The position numbers were made by a program, and so were the translations under genes. A stretch of 64,000 nucleotides of DNA. It comes from JAUNSR01 sp036655755. GTDB lineage: Bacteria; Bacteroidota; Bacteroidia; Bacteroidales; JAUNSR01. Location: NCBI GenBank assembly GCA_036655755.1, contig JAVVPN010000003.1, positions 1-64,000 on the forward strand, written 5' to 3'. Positions 34,422-42,776 of the stretch are shown piece after piece (position 1 is the first letter of the stretch; each line of letters starts with the position of its first letter). The notes below the pieces were generated by a model, which did not search any database, had not been told where the DNA came from, and was given only the letters and a program-made list of their open reading frames with translations.

Positions 34422-35684
34422 ATGACTTTTGATTCTTTTAAACTGATTCATCCCCTTTTAAAAGCTCTTGAAAAAGGAAATTTTCTCACTCCGACGCCGA
34501 TTCAGGAGATGGCAATCCCTGTGTTGATGGAGGGGAAAGACTTAATGGCATTCGCTCAGACCGGAACCGGCAAGACGGCTGCTTTTTTGTTGCCTCTGCT
34601 CCAAAAGGTTTACAAAAATAACCGCAACGGCATAAAAGCGCTGATTCTGACTCCGACGCGTGAATTGGCTCAGCAAACAGGCGAAGCGATCTATCTGTTG
34701 GGAAAATACATGGATGTGGCCCACGCTGTTATTTACGGCGGTGTGCCGCATGACGAGCAGATCGAAATGTTTCGCGGGCAAGTGGATATCGTGGTGGCTA
34801 CGCCGGGTCGTTTGCTCGACCTGCTGGGGCGCAACGCACTTAAACTCGATCAGGTGAATACTTTTGTGCTGGATGAGGCCGACCGCATGCTCGACATGGG
34901 CTTTATTGAGGATGTACAACGTATCTTATCGACACTGCCTCCCAAGCGTCAGTCGATGTTGTTTTCGGCTACCATGTCACCCACGATCGCGGGGTTGGCA
35001 GATGTTATGCTGTCTGAGCCCGAACGTGTGTTTGCGGCCCCTACGGCATCTGCTTCTGAGCTGATTGAACAGAAAGTATATTATATCGAAAAGCAAAACA
35101 AACCCTCGTTGTTGATTGATTTTCTTCGGAAAGAGGAGGTAAAGACGGCAATTGTGTTTACCAAAACCCGCAAAAGTGCGGATGCTTTGCACATACGCTT
35201 GCAGGAAGCGGGTTTTAGTAGCGACCGCCTTCATTCCGATCGTTCTCAACATGCGCGCGATACGATTCTGACGGCTTTTCGTAACGGCGAGTTGCCGATT
35301 CTGGTAGCTACCGACATTGCTGCGCGCGGCATAGATGTGGCGCATCTTACGCATGTGTTTAATTACGAGTTGCCTCAAGAGGCCGAAACCTATATTCATA
35401 GGGTAGGGCGTACCGGCAGAGCAGGGAAGGAGGGTATCGCCATCACTTTGTGCGAGCCCGACGATAAGGCGATGCTGGGGGATATTCAGAAATTGATGCG
35501 CAAGTGTATTCCTGTTGTTGAAAATCATACGTATGCTACGCTGGCATTGAAACAGGCGCTCGAAGTGGCCGATCTTAAAATCGCGGGTAAAGCGGTTGCG
35601 AAAAAAGGCTATAAGGGAAGTAAGGCCAACGGCGATTATTTCCGACGTCAGAAGATGGCACAGCGAAAGGGAAAAAATAAATAA
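34422..35684 (+). CDS. DEAD-box RNA helicase (RhlE-like), second of a tandem pair
   Basis: A 420-residue paralogue of the gene just upstream. It contains TPTPIQEMAIP, AQTGTGKT, PTRELAQQ, TPGR, DEAD, SAT, ATDIAARGID and HRVGRTGRAG. Unlike its neighbour it has a basic C-terminal extension of about 45 residues (AKKGYKGSKANGDYFRRQ and onward) that may bind RNA. The two proteins are similar but clearly diverged, so the duplication is old. It is co-transcribed with the first, and a perfect 19-bp terminator follows. Confidence 0.93.
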   Translation: MTFDSFKLIHPLLKALEKGNFLTPTPIQEMAIPVLMEGKDLMAFAQTGTGKTAAFLLPLLQKVYKNNRNGIKALILTPTRELAQQTGEAIYLLGKYMDVAHAVIYGGVPHDEQIEMFRGQVDIVVATPGRLLDLLGRNALKLDQVNTFVLDEADRMLDMGFIEDVQRILSTLPPKRQSMLFSATMSPTIAGLADVMLSEPERVFAAPTASASELIEQKVYYIEKQNKPSLLIDFLRKEEVKTAIVFTKTRKSADALHIRLQEAGFSSDRLHSDRSQHARDTILTAFRNGELPILVATDIAARGIDVAHLTHVFNYELPQEAETYIHRVGRTGRAGKEGIAITLCEPDDKAMLGDIQKLMRKCIPVVENHTYATLALKQALEVADLKIAGKAVAKKGYKGSKANGDYFRRQKMAQRKGKNK

Positions 35685-35708
35685 TCAGTTTACTCAAAAT
35701 ACTGTATA

Positions 35709-35756
35709 AAAAAATATCCTTGATATACTTTAAAAGATATATCAAGGATATTTTTT
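35709..35756. terminator. Bidirectional terminator after the helicase pair
   Basis: The perfect 19-bp arms (35709-35727 and 35738-35756) have a 10-base loop. A-runs on the left and T-runs on the right allow it to serve the convergent secreted-protein gene as well. Confidence 0.92.
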
Positions 35757-35775
35757 GCTTCTTAAATAAGGCTTC

Positions 35776-36984
35776 TTATCCTACAATAACGCGTTCTGTT
35801 TTTTTGCTGTTGCGAATCAGATAGATTCCTGAGGGAAGCGAGATGAGCTGTCCGCGATTTGCGTTCGGCAAGCGTCTGATTAATTGTCCGGAGATGGTGT
35901 AAATCTCAATCGGACCTGCTTGGGCAGACAGAATATGAATCCCTTCGTGCGTACCGTACGCGATCTTCTGATCCTCTTTTATCGTTGATATGCCGGTTGC
36001 TGTTTGATAGTCGCTTAAGCGCACGTTATCGATATTGATACCGCCGGTAGTATTGTCGGCCTTTACGAATTTAACGCGTACAGAGCCCGGTTTATTTACT
36101 ACAAAGCGGTATTCCGACATTCCGTTGGTTGTTACGTTATTTCCTCTTTTTACAGCGATATTGCTGTTTATTTCGTGCCAGTTTTTTCCCTGATCGGTAG
36201 AGTAATAAAGTCCTACAGCGAGGCTTTTAGCTGCGTCGGCTCTGTAGTTTCCTGCCCAGAAGCGAACTTCTCCTAATCCGTTTCCTTTATCGGAAAGAAG
36301 TTCGAGAGAGCCTTTCTCACCGCTCGATCCTTCTGTAAAGCGTAATCGGATTGAGGCTTTCTCCCATTTGTTATCTTCTCCCGTTTCGCCCCATGTGCCA
36401 CCTTTTATTTTCCATACGCCGGTTTCTCCTGTATAGGTTCCTCCTGCGAATACAGAGCTCGAGCTAGCCGCCACATATCCTTTGGTATCGAACGTCTCGT
36501 ATGTATTCCAAAGCATCGTTTCGGTATCGGTAAGCGTAGATTCCTCGAAATAATGATTGTTGATACTTTTAACCCCCGGACGGCTATTATACTCCCGTAA
36601 TAACCCGCACACGGTAACTTTCTTTTTCCAATGTTCGGGATGGGTGCTTAAATCCACATCTCCGAAAGAACTTTTCGAAAGCTGCAGGGTCATACATTTG
36701 TTTACGTCGATTTCATCTTTCGAATCGGCAATCAGATACGCGTATGTTCCGTTAAAGGGGGGTGCAACCTCATAAAAATGTTTACTGTTTGAATAGCTGT
36801 CGTATTCGCCCACGATATATCCGGTAACCCAATAGGTTTTTGATGAGCCGTCGGTTTTAGAAAGTCCCTGGGTTACGCTTAAAGGTTGCTCTTCTGTACC
36901 CGTCTGAGCCTGTATTTCAGTGCTCATCGTAAAAAAGAGTACGCCCGCGCAAACAAGGTGTTTGTTTGAGTAGATTTGTTTCAT
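35776..36984 (-). CDS. Secreted protein with T9SS-like C-terminal tail
   Basis: A 402-residue exported protein with a signal peptide ending near EIQAQ. The N-terminal domain (about 30-150: KTYWVTGYIVGEYDSYS, DVNKCMTLQLSKSS, KKKVTVCGLLREY) looks like the OB-fold-type domain (DUF6359-like) of Bacteroidetes surface proteins. A beta-rich middle region (about 160-330, ending INIDNVRLSDY) resembles a jelly-roll binding module. The last 70 residues (IEIYTISGQLIRRL, LPSGIYLIRNSKKTERVIV) fit a type A T9SS sorting tail. Function is unknown: adhesion or glycan binding is possible. Whether this organism has a T9SS cannot be judged from the window. Confidence 0.78.
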   Translation of the reverse strand: MKQIYSNKHLVCAGVLFFTMSTEIQAQTGTEEQPLSVTQGLSKTDGSSKTYWVTGYIVGEYDSYSNSKHFYEVAPPFNGTYAYLIADSKDEIDVNKCMTLQLSKSSFGDVDLSTHPEHWKKKVTVCGLLREYNSRPGVKSINNHYFEESTLTDTETMLWNTYETFDTKGYVAASSSSVFAGGTYTGETGVWKIKGGTWGETGEDNKWEKASIRLRFTEGSSGEKGSLELLSDKGNGLGEVRFWAGNYRADAAKSLAVGLYYSTDQGKNWHEINSNIAVKRGNNVTTNGMSEYRFVVNKPGSVRVKFVKADNTTGGINIDNVRLSDYQTATGISTIKEDQKIAYGTHEGIHILSAQAGPIEIYTISGQLIRRLPNANRGQLISLPSGIYLIRNSKKTERVIVG

Positions 36985-37010
36985 AATTAAGTGATTGTGT
37001 GTTTATAAAA

Positions 37011-37041
37011 ACAGAGGCGTCCTTTCGGGGGACGCCTCTGT
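37011..37041 (-). terminator. Terminator of the DUF349 gene
   Basis: The perfect 12-bp arms ACAGAGGCGTCC and GGACGCCTCTGT have a 7-base loop. On the minus strand it is followed by TTTTAT, 18 bases after the stop of the DUF349 gene. Confidence 0.88.
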
Positions 37042-37058
37042 AAAAATATATAATGAAT

Positions 37059-38867
37059 TTATTTCAGATTTTCGTCGATCACGTCGATTTTCTGAGCGAT
37101 CGTATTCATATCTTCTTTGATCTTTTCGATCTTGCGTTCCATCTCTTTCACCAAAGCGTTACCTCCCTTAGAAGAAGAAGAAAGGAATCCAACATTGTTT
37201 TCGTACGTTTTCAGTTCCGTCTTCATATGATCGAAGGCACGCATCAGTTTTTCGCGTTCGCGATACAGTGCGTTTTGTGACTGATTACCATCGGCAAGTT
37301 TACCTACGTTTGCCGTAAAGTTGTCAAGATGTGCTTTACGACCCTGTTTGTTAAAGCGAGCGAATAAAATATCAAGCATACCCTGGTATTCCTTGAAGAT
37401 TTTATCTTTCTCCTTAAACGGTACATGCCCGATGTTTTTCCATTCGGCCATGATATCCTGCAATTCTTTGAACTGACTCTCCTGATTTTCCGACATTGCG
37501 CGTAGCTTTTCAATCAATACCTTTTTAGCTTCAAGGTTTGCTGTTTCTGCCGAACGTGAGCTTGACGAGTTTTTCTCTTTCTGTTCGAAGAAATAATCGC
37601 AAGCCGCAATAAATCGGTTCCAAAGCATATCTGAATATTTGCGGGCAACCGGTCCAACCTTTTTCCATTCTTTCTGAAGAGCGATTAGCTGATCAGTCGT
37701 GTGCTTCCAGTCGGTACTGTCTTTCAACGCTTCTGCTTTTTCACACAGAGCACGTTTCAATTCCAGATTTGAGGCCAGCTGGTCTTTCATCTGTTGAAAA
37801 TATACCGATTTGGCAGCGAAGAATTCATCGCAAGCTTTACGGAAACGGTCGAACAGCAGGTTGTTTACTTTTTTAGAAGCGAATCCCACTTTCTTCCATT
37901 GCTCTTGCAGGTCAATGACTTCTTTGGTTTTGTTTTCCCATGCCTGGAATGATTTCAGGTCGGCAACGTTAAGCTCTTCTATTTTTTTGCAAAGTTCCTC
38001 TTTCTGACGCTCATTTTCAGCTTCTGTTTCTTTGATGTTTTCAAAGAATTGCTGATGACGTTTGTTAATCGAAGTGGACGCGTCTTTAAAACGGTTCCAT
38101 AACTCTTCACGCATATTCGGAGCTACCGGGCCGGTCTGACGCCACTCTTCATGCAATTCCTGCAAACGGCGGAAAGCTGCAATGATATCGTTCTCTGTAG
38201 TCAGTGCTTCAGCTTCCGTACACAACGCTTCTTTGTGCTCCTGATTTTTCTTGAAATCATAGTCGCGCAATTCTTTATTGATCTTAAGCAGGTCGTAGAA
38301 TGTTTCTGTGTACTTCTGGAAGTTCTTCCACAACTCATTTACATGAGTCGGCGGGATATCTGTAATCTCACGGAATCTTTTTGACAGTTCCTGAAATTCA
38401 TTGTAGTATTTGTTGATATTGTCGCTGTCGTCCGCAATTTTACGGATTTCTTCGAGTACCGCTTGTTTAAGGGCCAGGTTCTCGCGGCGACGAGCTTCTT
38501 TTGCTTCGAGAGCAGCAGCTTTTTTAGCTTTAAAATCATTCAAGAGCGTCTTCAAGCCTTCTTCCAGGGAGTCTGGTTCTACGGTAAAATCTGTTTCCGC
38601 ATTTCCGGCTTCCACGAACGCAGCCTTTGCTGTTTCAATTTCATGTTTGCGTAGTTTATAATAAAGCTGCTTGAGCGACTCCACTTCCTCTTTTACATCT
38701 TCCGGCGACTGTCCGATCAGAATCTGAAGGCGAGCGATTACTTCTTCGCGGTTATTATAATCTTTTTTAGGCATCTCCTGCGTTTTGGCAGGCTCCTGTG
38801 TCCGTGTTTCGTTAACCTGAGGATTTTCAGCGTTGAGCGATTCGGAAGTTGCAAGAACATCAGTCAT
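37059..38867 (-). CDS. DUF349-repeat protein
   Basis: A 602-residue, highly charged, all-helical protein with four or five DUF349 repeats, each of about 75 residues and built around a W-x-x-x-G-P/F-x-x-x-x-x-x-x-LW/F-x-R-F signature: EEWRQTGPVAPNMREELWNR, EQWKKVGFASKKVNNLLFDR, KEWKKVGPVARKYSDMLWNR and AEWKNIGHVPFKEKDKIFKE. A coiled coil closes the protein (about 530-602). The function of the family is not established. Homologues are widespread single-copy genes in Bacteroidetes. It is preceded 131 bases upstream by cas6 on the same strand but has its own terminator. Confidence 0.9.
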   Translation of the reverse strand: MTDVLATSESLNAENPQVNETRTQEPAKTQEMPKKDYNNREEVIARLQILIGQSPEDVKEEVESLKQLYYKLRKHEIETAKAAFVEAGNAETDFTVEPDSLEEGLKTLLNDFKAKKAAALEAKEARRRENLALKQAVLEEIRKIADDSDNINKYYNEFQELSKRFREITDIPPTHVNELWKNFQKYTETFYDLLKINKELRDYDFKKNQEHKEALCTEAEALTTENDIIAAFRRLQELHEEWRQTGPVAPNMREELWNRFKDASTSINKRHQQFFENIKETEAENERQKEELCKKIEELNVADLKSFQAWENKTKEVIDLQEQWKKVGFASKKVNNLLFDRFRKACDEFFAAKSVYFQQMKDQLASNLELKRALCEKAEALKDSTDWKHTTDQLIALQKEWKKVGPVARKYSDMLWNRFIAACDYFFEQKEKNSSSSRSAETANLEAKKVLIEKLRAMSENQESQFKELQDIMAEWKNIGHVPFKEKDKIFKEYQGMLDILFARFNKQGRKAHLDNFTANVGKLADGNQSQNALYREREKLMRAFDHMKTELKTYENNVGFLSSSSKGGNALVKEMERKIEKIKEDMNTIAQKIDVIDENLK

Positions 38868-38998
38868 AGCTACTTGAATTAATTGCTGTTAATTAAACTT
38901 TTAGTATTACAAAATAAGGGAAATATTCTCGGATAACAATCAAGTCGCTCTCTTTTTTGAGAGAAAGAACAGACTTTCTCGTTAAAATGCGCTAAAAA

Positions 38999-39781
38999 CT
39001 ACGTGTTCAGTATCTCAACACACCCAAAACCAAGTCCGACCTTGTCTCCTAAACCGGTATTATAAATAAGATGATGAAGTGCCGGATGCGCCTTGAAACG
39101 GAACTTATACATATATCCGATGATTTTTGTCTCTTCCTCTGTAAAGCGTTTGATGAAAATACCTTTTCTTTTTGGTGTAGATAGCAATTCAAAGCTATAA
39201 TCTGGCTGATGCGGGAAATCGTGCCCGTAAAAATGACGGTATTTGTCCAGCAGAATATTCATTAATGTCTGGCTATAATTGAGATCTTCGGGCGAAATAT
39301 ACTCTACGCTTTTATTCTGACGTAAAGAGGATACCACAATGGGTGATAAAGAAAGATAATCGATTGATTTCGGAAAATCAACCTTATTGATCTCTTCAAT
39401 GCTTTCGGTTACGAATTCGACCTGAGTTTTCCGGTCGCCTATTAAAAGTACCTGATTGGTAAGTATCTTCTTAATAAATTCTGCCGTACCCCGTTCCGGA
39501 AGGAAAGAGATCCAGAACTGAACTTTGCGGGCCAATACGTGCAGGCGATCTTCTTCTACTTTGATTTTCGGTATGTAGAAATTGGATAATGAAAAAAGTT
39601 TGTGTTTGATGTTGTTATCCGCGATGAAGCCGTTCATCTCGAGCCATTCATTGTATTCCTTTTTATTCTCGGTTAACTTTTTGTAAATACATGAAGATAG
39701 TTCAAATTGGTAACTAACTGGCAAAATATTCCCAAACGCTTCATTTCGAACGACTAAAACTATCTTAAATCTCATATACAA
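38999..39781 (-). CDS. cas6: Stand-alone CRISPR endoribonuclease Cas6
   Basis: A 260-residue Cas6-family protein. The N-terminal ferredoxin-like fold opens with MRFKIVLVVRN. KHKLFSLSNFYIPKIK corresponds to the family's KLFTFSNL-type strand, and the C-terminal glycine-rich loop is present as NTGLGDKVGLGFGCVEI. Cas6 cuts CRISPR precursor RNA at repeat hairpins. The usual catalytic-histidine region (LHxxGF in many members) reads WLEMNGF here; His60 is the nearest alternative, so activity is uncertain. No other cas gene or repeat array is in the window. The start may be 39781 or, more like the family, 39775. A promoter and a terminator-like hairpin lie upstream on the same strand. Confidence 0.85.
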   Translation of the reverse strand: MYMRFKIVLVVRNEAFGNILPVSYQFELSSCIYKKLTENKKEYNEWLEMNGFIADNNIKHKLFSLSNFYIPKIKVEEDRLHVLARKVQFWISFLPERGTAEFIKKILTNQVLLIGDRKTQVEFVTESIEEINKVDFPKSIDYLSLSPIVVSSLRQNKSVEYISPEDLNYSQTLMNILLDKYRHFYGHDFPHQPDYSFELLSTPKRKGIFIKRFTEEETKIIGYMYKFRFKAHPALHHLIYNTGLGDKVGLGFGCVEILNT

Positions 39782-39808
39782 ATAAATTTGGTGTAAAAAT
39801 ATAAAAAA

Positions 39809-39847
39809 GTCAAAATAATAAAGCCAAAAAGAGCCAATTATTTTGAC
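39809..39847 (-). terminator. Terminator-like hairpin in the predicted cas6 leader
   Basis: The perfect 11-bp arms GTCAAAATAAT and ATTATTTTGAC have a 17-base loop. On the minus strand they are followed by TTTTTTATATTTTT, then by the cas6 start 28-34 bases downstream. It lies between a minus-strand -7 element and cas6, so it could attenuate cas6 or be an RNA target of Cas6 itself. Confidence 0.65.
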
Positions 39848-39896
39848 AGAATTTTGCTTTTATTTGAATATGCTCTGCTTATTTTACCTAATAAGT

Positions 39897-39904
39897 CAAA
39901 AATA
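39897..39904 (-). promoter_or_regulatory. -7 promoter element of cas6
   Basis: On the minus strand this reads TATTTTTG, an exact TAnnTTTG match. It implies a leader of roughly 110 bases carrying the hairpin at 39809-39847. Confidence 0.48.
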
Positions 39905-39948
39905 GAATGGATAAGTATATAAGTTCTATCCGACAGGCATGATTTTAT

Positions 39949-39956
39949 TATTTTTG
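39949..39956 (+). promoter_or_regulatory. -7 promoter element touching the ttcA start
   Basis: TATTTTTG matches TAnnTTTG and ends only 4 bases before the ttcA ATG, so transcription would start at or next to the A of ATG. This suggests a leaderless mRNA. Confidence 0.55.
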
Positions 39957-39960
39957 CAGC

Positions 39961-40713
39961 ATGGGAAAAAAGTTTACAGAAGAGGAGCAGCTGTTCCATA
40001 AAATAGAGCGTAAAATCCGCAAAGCGATGGTGGATTACCGTTTGATAGAGGATGGTGATAAGATCTTGGTCGGATTGTCGGGTGGAAAAGATTCCTTGGC
40101 ATTGATAGAACTGCTGGGACGCCGCAAAAAGATTCTAAAACCTCGCTTTGAGGTGGTTGCCGTGCACGTATCAATGACCAATATCGGCTACGTATCCGAT
40201 CTTGAGTATTTACGTAAACACTGCGAGGACAACGATATTCGTTTTATCCATCATGTAGATGCTTTCGATATGAGTACCGACAAGCGTAAATCACCCTGCT
40301 TCCTTTGTTCGTGGACTCGCCGTAAAGCGATGTTTGCGCTGGCAAAAGAGCATGGTTGCAATAAAATAGCGTTAGGTCATCATCAGGATGATATATTGCA
40401 AACGTTGTTGATGAATATGACCTTTCAGGGAGCATTCGGCACAATGCCTCCTAAACTGAAAATGGATAAGTTTGAAATGACAATTATTCGCCCCATGTGT
40501 CTGGTTGCCGAAAAAGAGTTGATCGAGCTGGAGCAACTGCGCGGATATATACGTCAGAAGCAACCTTGTCCGTATGAATGCTCATCGAGTCGTCCGGAAA
40601 TGAAAAACGTAGTGAAGATGCTTGAGGGGATGAACGAAAAGGCGCGTTTTAACCTATGGTCGAGTATGACCAATATTCAGACCGATTATCTTCCCCGTAT
40701 CGAAAACGATTAA
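39961..40713 (+). CDS. ttcA: TtcA-like tRNA 2-thiocytidine synthase (PP-loop family)
   Basis: A 250-residue ATP pyrophosphatase-type tRNA thiolase, predicted to make s2C32 with an iron-sulfur cluster. The PP-loop is VGLSGGKDSLALIEL (about residues 35-49). The CxxC of the cluster site is in SPCFLCSWTRR, followed by KIALGHHQDDILQTLLMNM. A third conserved cysteine region is QPCPYECSSSRPEM. The start fits: the N-terminal helix (FHKIERKIRKAMVDYRLIEDGDKI) aligns with E. coli TtcA up to the PP-loop. It is divergent from cas6 and followed by a terminator. A related PP-loop tRNA-thiolase specificity is possible. Confidence 0.88.
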   Translation: MGKKFTEEEQLFHKIERKIRKAMVDYRLIEDGDKILVGLSGGKDSLALIELLGRRKKILKPRFEVVAVHVSMTNIGYVSDLEYLRKHCEDNDIRFIHHVDAFDMSTDKRKSPCFLCSWTRRKAMFALAKEHGCNKIALGHHQDDILQTLLMNMTFQGAFGTMPPKLKMDKFEMTIIRPMCLVAEKELIELEQLRGYIRQKQPCPYECSSSRPEMKNVVKMLEGMNEKARFNLWSSMTNIQTDYLPRIEND

Positions 40714-40730
40714 AACGACAAATAAAAACG

Positions 40731-40790
40731 AAACCCCGGCAAACCAGTTATTCCTCATATGGAAAAACCGGTTTGCCGGGGTTTTGTTTT
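40731..40790. terminator. Bidirectional terminator between ttcA and the transporter gene
   Basis: The perfect 15-bp GC-rich arms (40731-40745 and 40770-40784) flank a 24-base loop. T-runs are present on the plus strand, and AAAACGAAA on the left gives Ts on the minus strand. Confidence 0.88.
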
Positions 40791-40807
40791 ACGTTATGAA
40801 CGTATGT

Positions 40808-42160
40808 TTATTTTTTGCTGCGGGTAAAATATCCGAAAATAAACAATGCGATAGCCGATACAAGACCGATTGCCGCGAAGTAGAACCAGATATAATGAGC
40901 ATGTACGGCTGCTTCTTTCCATGCGCTATGCGACGCATACAATGAAGGATCCGGACAGTATTCTGCCAATAACAGACCTGACAAACCAAAACCGAGAACA
41001 GATGCGATAAAGGAGTTGATATGGCTGAATCCGAGATACATCCCTTCGTCACCCTTCGGCGCCTGCATTGAGAAGTATTCCAAATAACGCGGCGATATAA
41101 ATGTTTCAGCCAACGCCTGAATAGCGATACCTACTACCATCATGAACGCGATCGGATTTAGTCCGAGGATATTTCCTTCAATCATATTGCCCGAAGCCAT
41201 AACCATTGCCGAAAGTGGCATTAACAACATACCTACCCCCATGGATGTAATGGCCGTGCGTTTTTTCATCAGGGTAGTAACGGCATTTACCAACAATACC
41301 ACCACAAGCGGATTTACATTGGCATACCAAGCCGGTGCCGAATCAGCTCCTGCCATACGAATCACATATTTCGGCATGGTAGCATACAACTGCATATACA
41401 CCATCCAGAATCCACTGGTGATCAAAGTAAGGATAATCAATTTCGCATTTGTAATAACTTTCCACAAGCCATAACCGATTTCACGGAAACTTTTACCTTG
41501 GCCGGCAGTATGAGTTGTTTTATACAGAAAGAAAACGATGAAAAGGGCAACAAGAGTAGTGGCTGCCGAAAAATAGTTCAGGTATACCAATCCTTCGCTA
41601 CCCAAAGCGCGGCGAACCGGTTCTACTACGGTTTTACCCGTAAAGCTACCGATGTTTACCATCATATAGAATAAAGAAAATCCGCGTGCACGTGTTTCTG
41701 AAGTGGTTTCTTTTGCTACCGTTCCGCTGATGATCGATTTGATGAACGCACCGCCGATAATAATGATTGCCATTACCGGTACGATTGCGTAGCGCATATT
41801 GCTTTCACGCAAACCTGTAAATGTGGTTTCAAATCCATAATCTACCAGTCCTGCCGATTCGAGCAGTGTCGGTAACAATCCAAGTCCGAAATAACCGATA
41901 CTTAAAAAACTGAATGCAATCAACATCGATTTGCGAAAGCCGATTTTATCGGCGAATGCTCCGGCGAACGTTGGCAGCAAATAAAGCGCCCCCGAGAAAA
42001 GTCCGGAAATTACCCCTGCTTCGAGGTCGGAGAATCCCATTACCTGCGATAGATAAAGCGTAATTACGATGAATACTGCATAATAAGCCATTCGTTCCAG
42101 CAACTCTACTGTATTGGCTGTCCAGAATGCTCTCGAAAACTTTTTAAAGATTGAAGTCAT
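40808..42160 (-). CDS. POT/PTR2-like major facilitator transporter
   Basis: A 450-residue inner-membrane protein with about 12 hydrophobic helices. Near the N-terminus NTVELLERMAYYAVF fits the ExxER-x-x-YY motif of proton-coupled oligopeptide transporters. VINSLF-type changes and a large central loop with KSIISGTVAKETTSETRARG are also seen. The C-terminal half contains MAGADSAPAWYANVNPLVVV, where POT proteins place a conserved FNP-type segment. Peptide uptake is the best guess, though other POT substrates are possible. It lies 40 bases after a YfcE-like phosphodiesterase gene on the same strand. Confidence 0.82.
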   Translation of the reverse strand: MTSIFKKFSRAFWTANTVELLERMAYYAVFIVITLYLSQVMGFSDLEAGVISGLFSGALYLLPTFAGAFADKIGFRKSMLIAFSFLSIGYFGLGLLPTLLESAGLVDYGFETTFTGLRESNMRYAIVPVMAIIIIGGAFIKSIISGTVAKETTSETRARGFSLFYMMVNIGSFTGKTVVEPVRRALGSEGLVYLNYFSAATTLVALFIVFFLYKTTHTAGQGKSFREIGYGLWKVITNAKLIILTLITSGFWMVYMQLYATMPKYVIRMAGADSAPAWYANVNPLVVVLLVNAVTTLMKKRTAITSMGVGMLLMPLSAMVMASGNMIEGNILGLNPIAFMMVVGIAIQALAETFISPRYLEYFSMQAPKGDEGMYLGFSHINSFIASVLGFGLSGLLLAEYCPDPSLYASHSAWKEAAVHAHYIWFYFAAIGLVSAIALFIFGYFTRSKK

Positions 42161-42200
42161 AATGTGAATGATGTGAATATAAAAAGGTTAAGGAAAAAGC

Positions 42201-42698
42201 TTATTGTTCGGCAAGTTCAACTACCTCCAAGTCGCGAATATTGCCGTTGTCCAGAATAAACCGCATCAGGGTACGGGTCTTGTGAAAGCCCTGCTTGCCG
42301 GCCGCACCCGGATTCAGATGCAGGCATTGCAGTTTTTTATCATACAAAACCTTCAGGATATGTGAATGGCCCGATATAAACAATTTAGGCGGGTTTCGGA
42401 AAATATGTGGAGCAATATCCGGATCATATTTCCCGGGGTACCCTCCGATATGCGTAATCCATACGTCCACTCCCTCGGCCATAAACCGTTGATGTTTCGG
42501 ATAGCGAGCGCGTAATTCGTGTCCGTCGATATTGCCGAAAACAAAGCGCAGCGGTTTTCCCATCGCCTCGAATCGATCGGCAAGTTCAACGGATCCGATA
42601 TCTCCGGCATGCCATATCTCGTCACAATCGCGAAAATGTTTTTCATATCGCTCGTCCCACCAGCCATGGGTGTCGGAAAGTAATCCTATTTTTAACAT
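42201..42698 (-). CDS. YfcE/MJ0936-family metallophosphoesterase
   Basis: A 165-residue cytoplasmic phosphodiesterase. The calcineurin-like metal-binding motifs are complete: GLLSDTHG, HAGDIGS, FGNIDGHE, THIGGYPG and ISGHSHI, with LNPGAAGKQ at the end. Length is that of the short YfcE type acting on phosphodiesters in vitro. The physiological substrate is unknown. It is divergent from ppk1. Confidence 0.92.
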   Translation of the reverse strand: MLKIGLLSDTHGWWDERYEKHFRDCDEIWHAGDIGSVELADRFEAMGKPLRFVFGNIDGHELRARYPKHQRFMAEGVDVWITHIGGYPGKYDPDIAPHIFRNPPKLFISGHSHILKVLYDKKLQCLHLNPGAAGKQGFHKTRTLMRFILDNGNIRDLEVVELAEQ

Positions 42699-42728
42699 CT
42701 TAAAATGTATGAATTTGTACGAATTTAA

Positions 42729-42736
42729 TACATTTG
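42729..42736 (+). promoter_or_regulatory. -7 promoter element of ppk1
   Basis: TACATTTG matches TAnnTTTG, 40 bases before the ppk1 ATG. Confidence 0.5.
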
Positions 42737-42776
42737 AGTTTACCTGACAAATCTAAATATTCAACGGAAGAAAGCC

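Noticed and set aside
38948..38980. Hairpins GAGAAAG/CTTTCTC and CTCTC/GAGAG after cas6
   Set aside because: They are short and not followed by a T-run on the minus strand, so they are not supported as a terminator.
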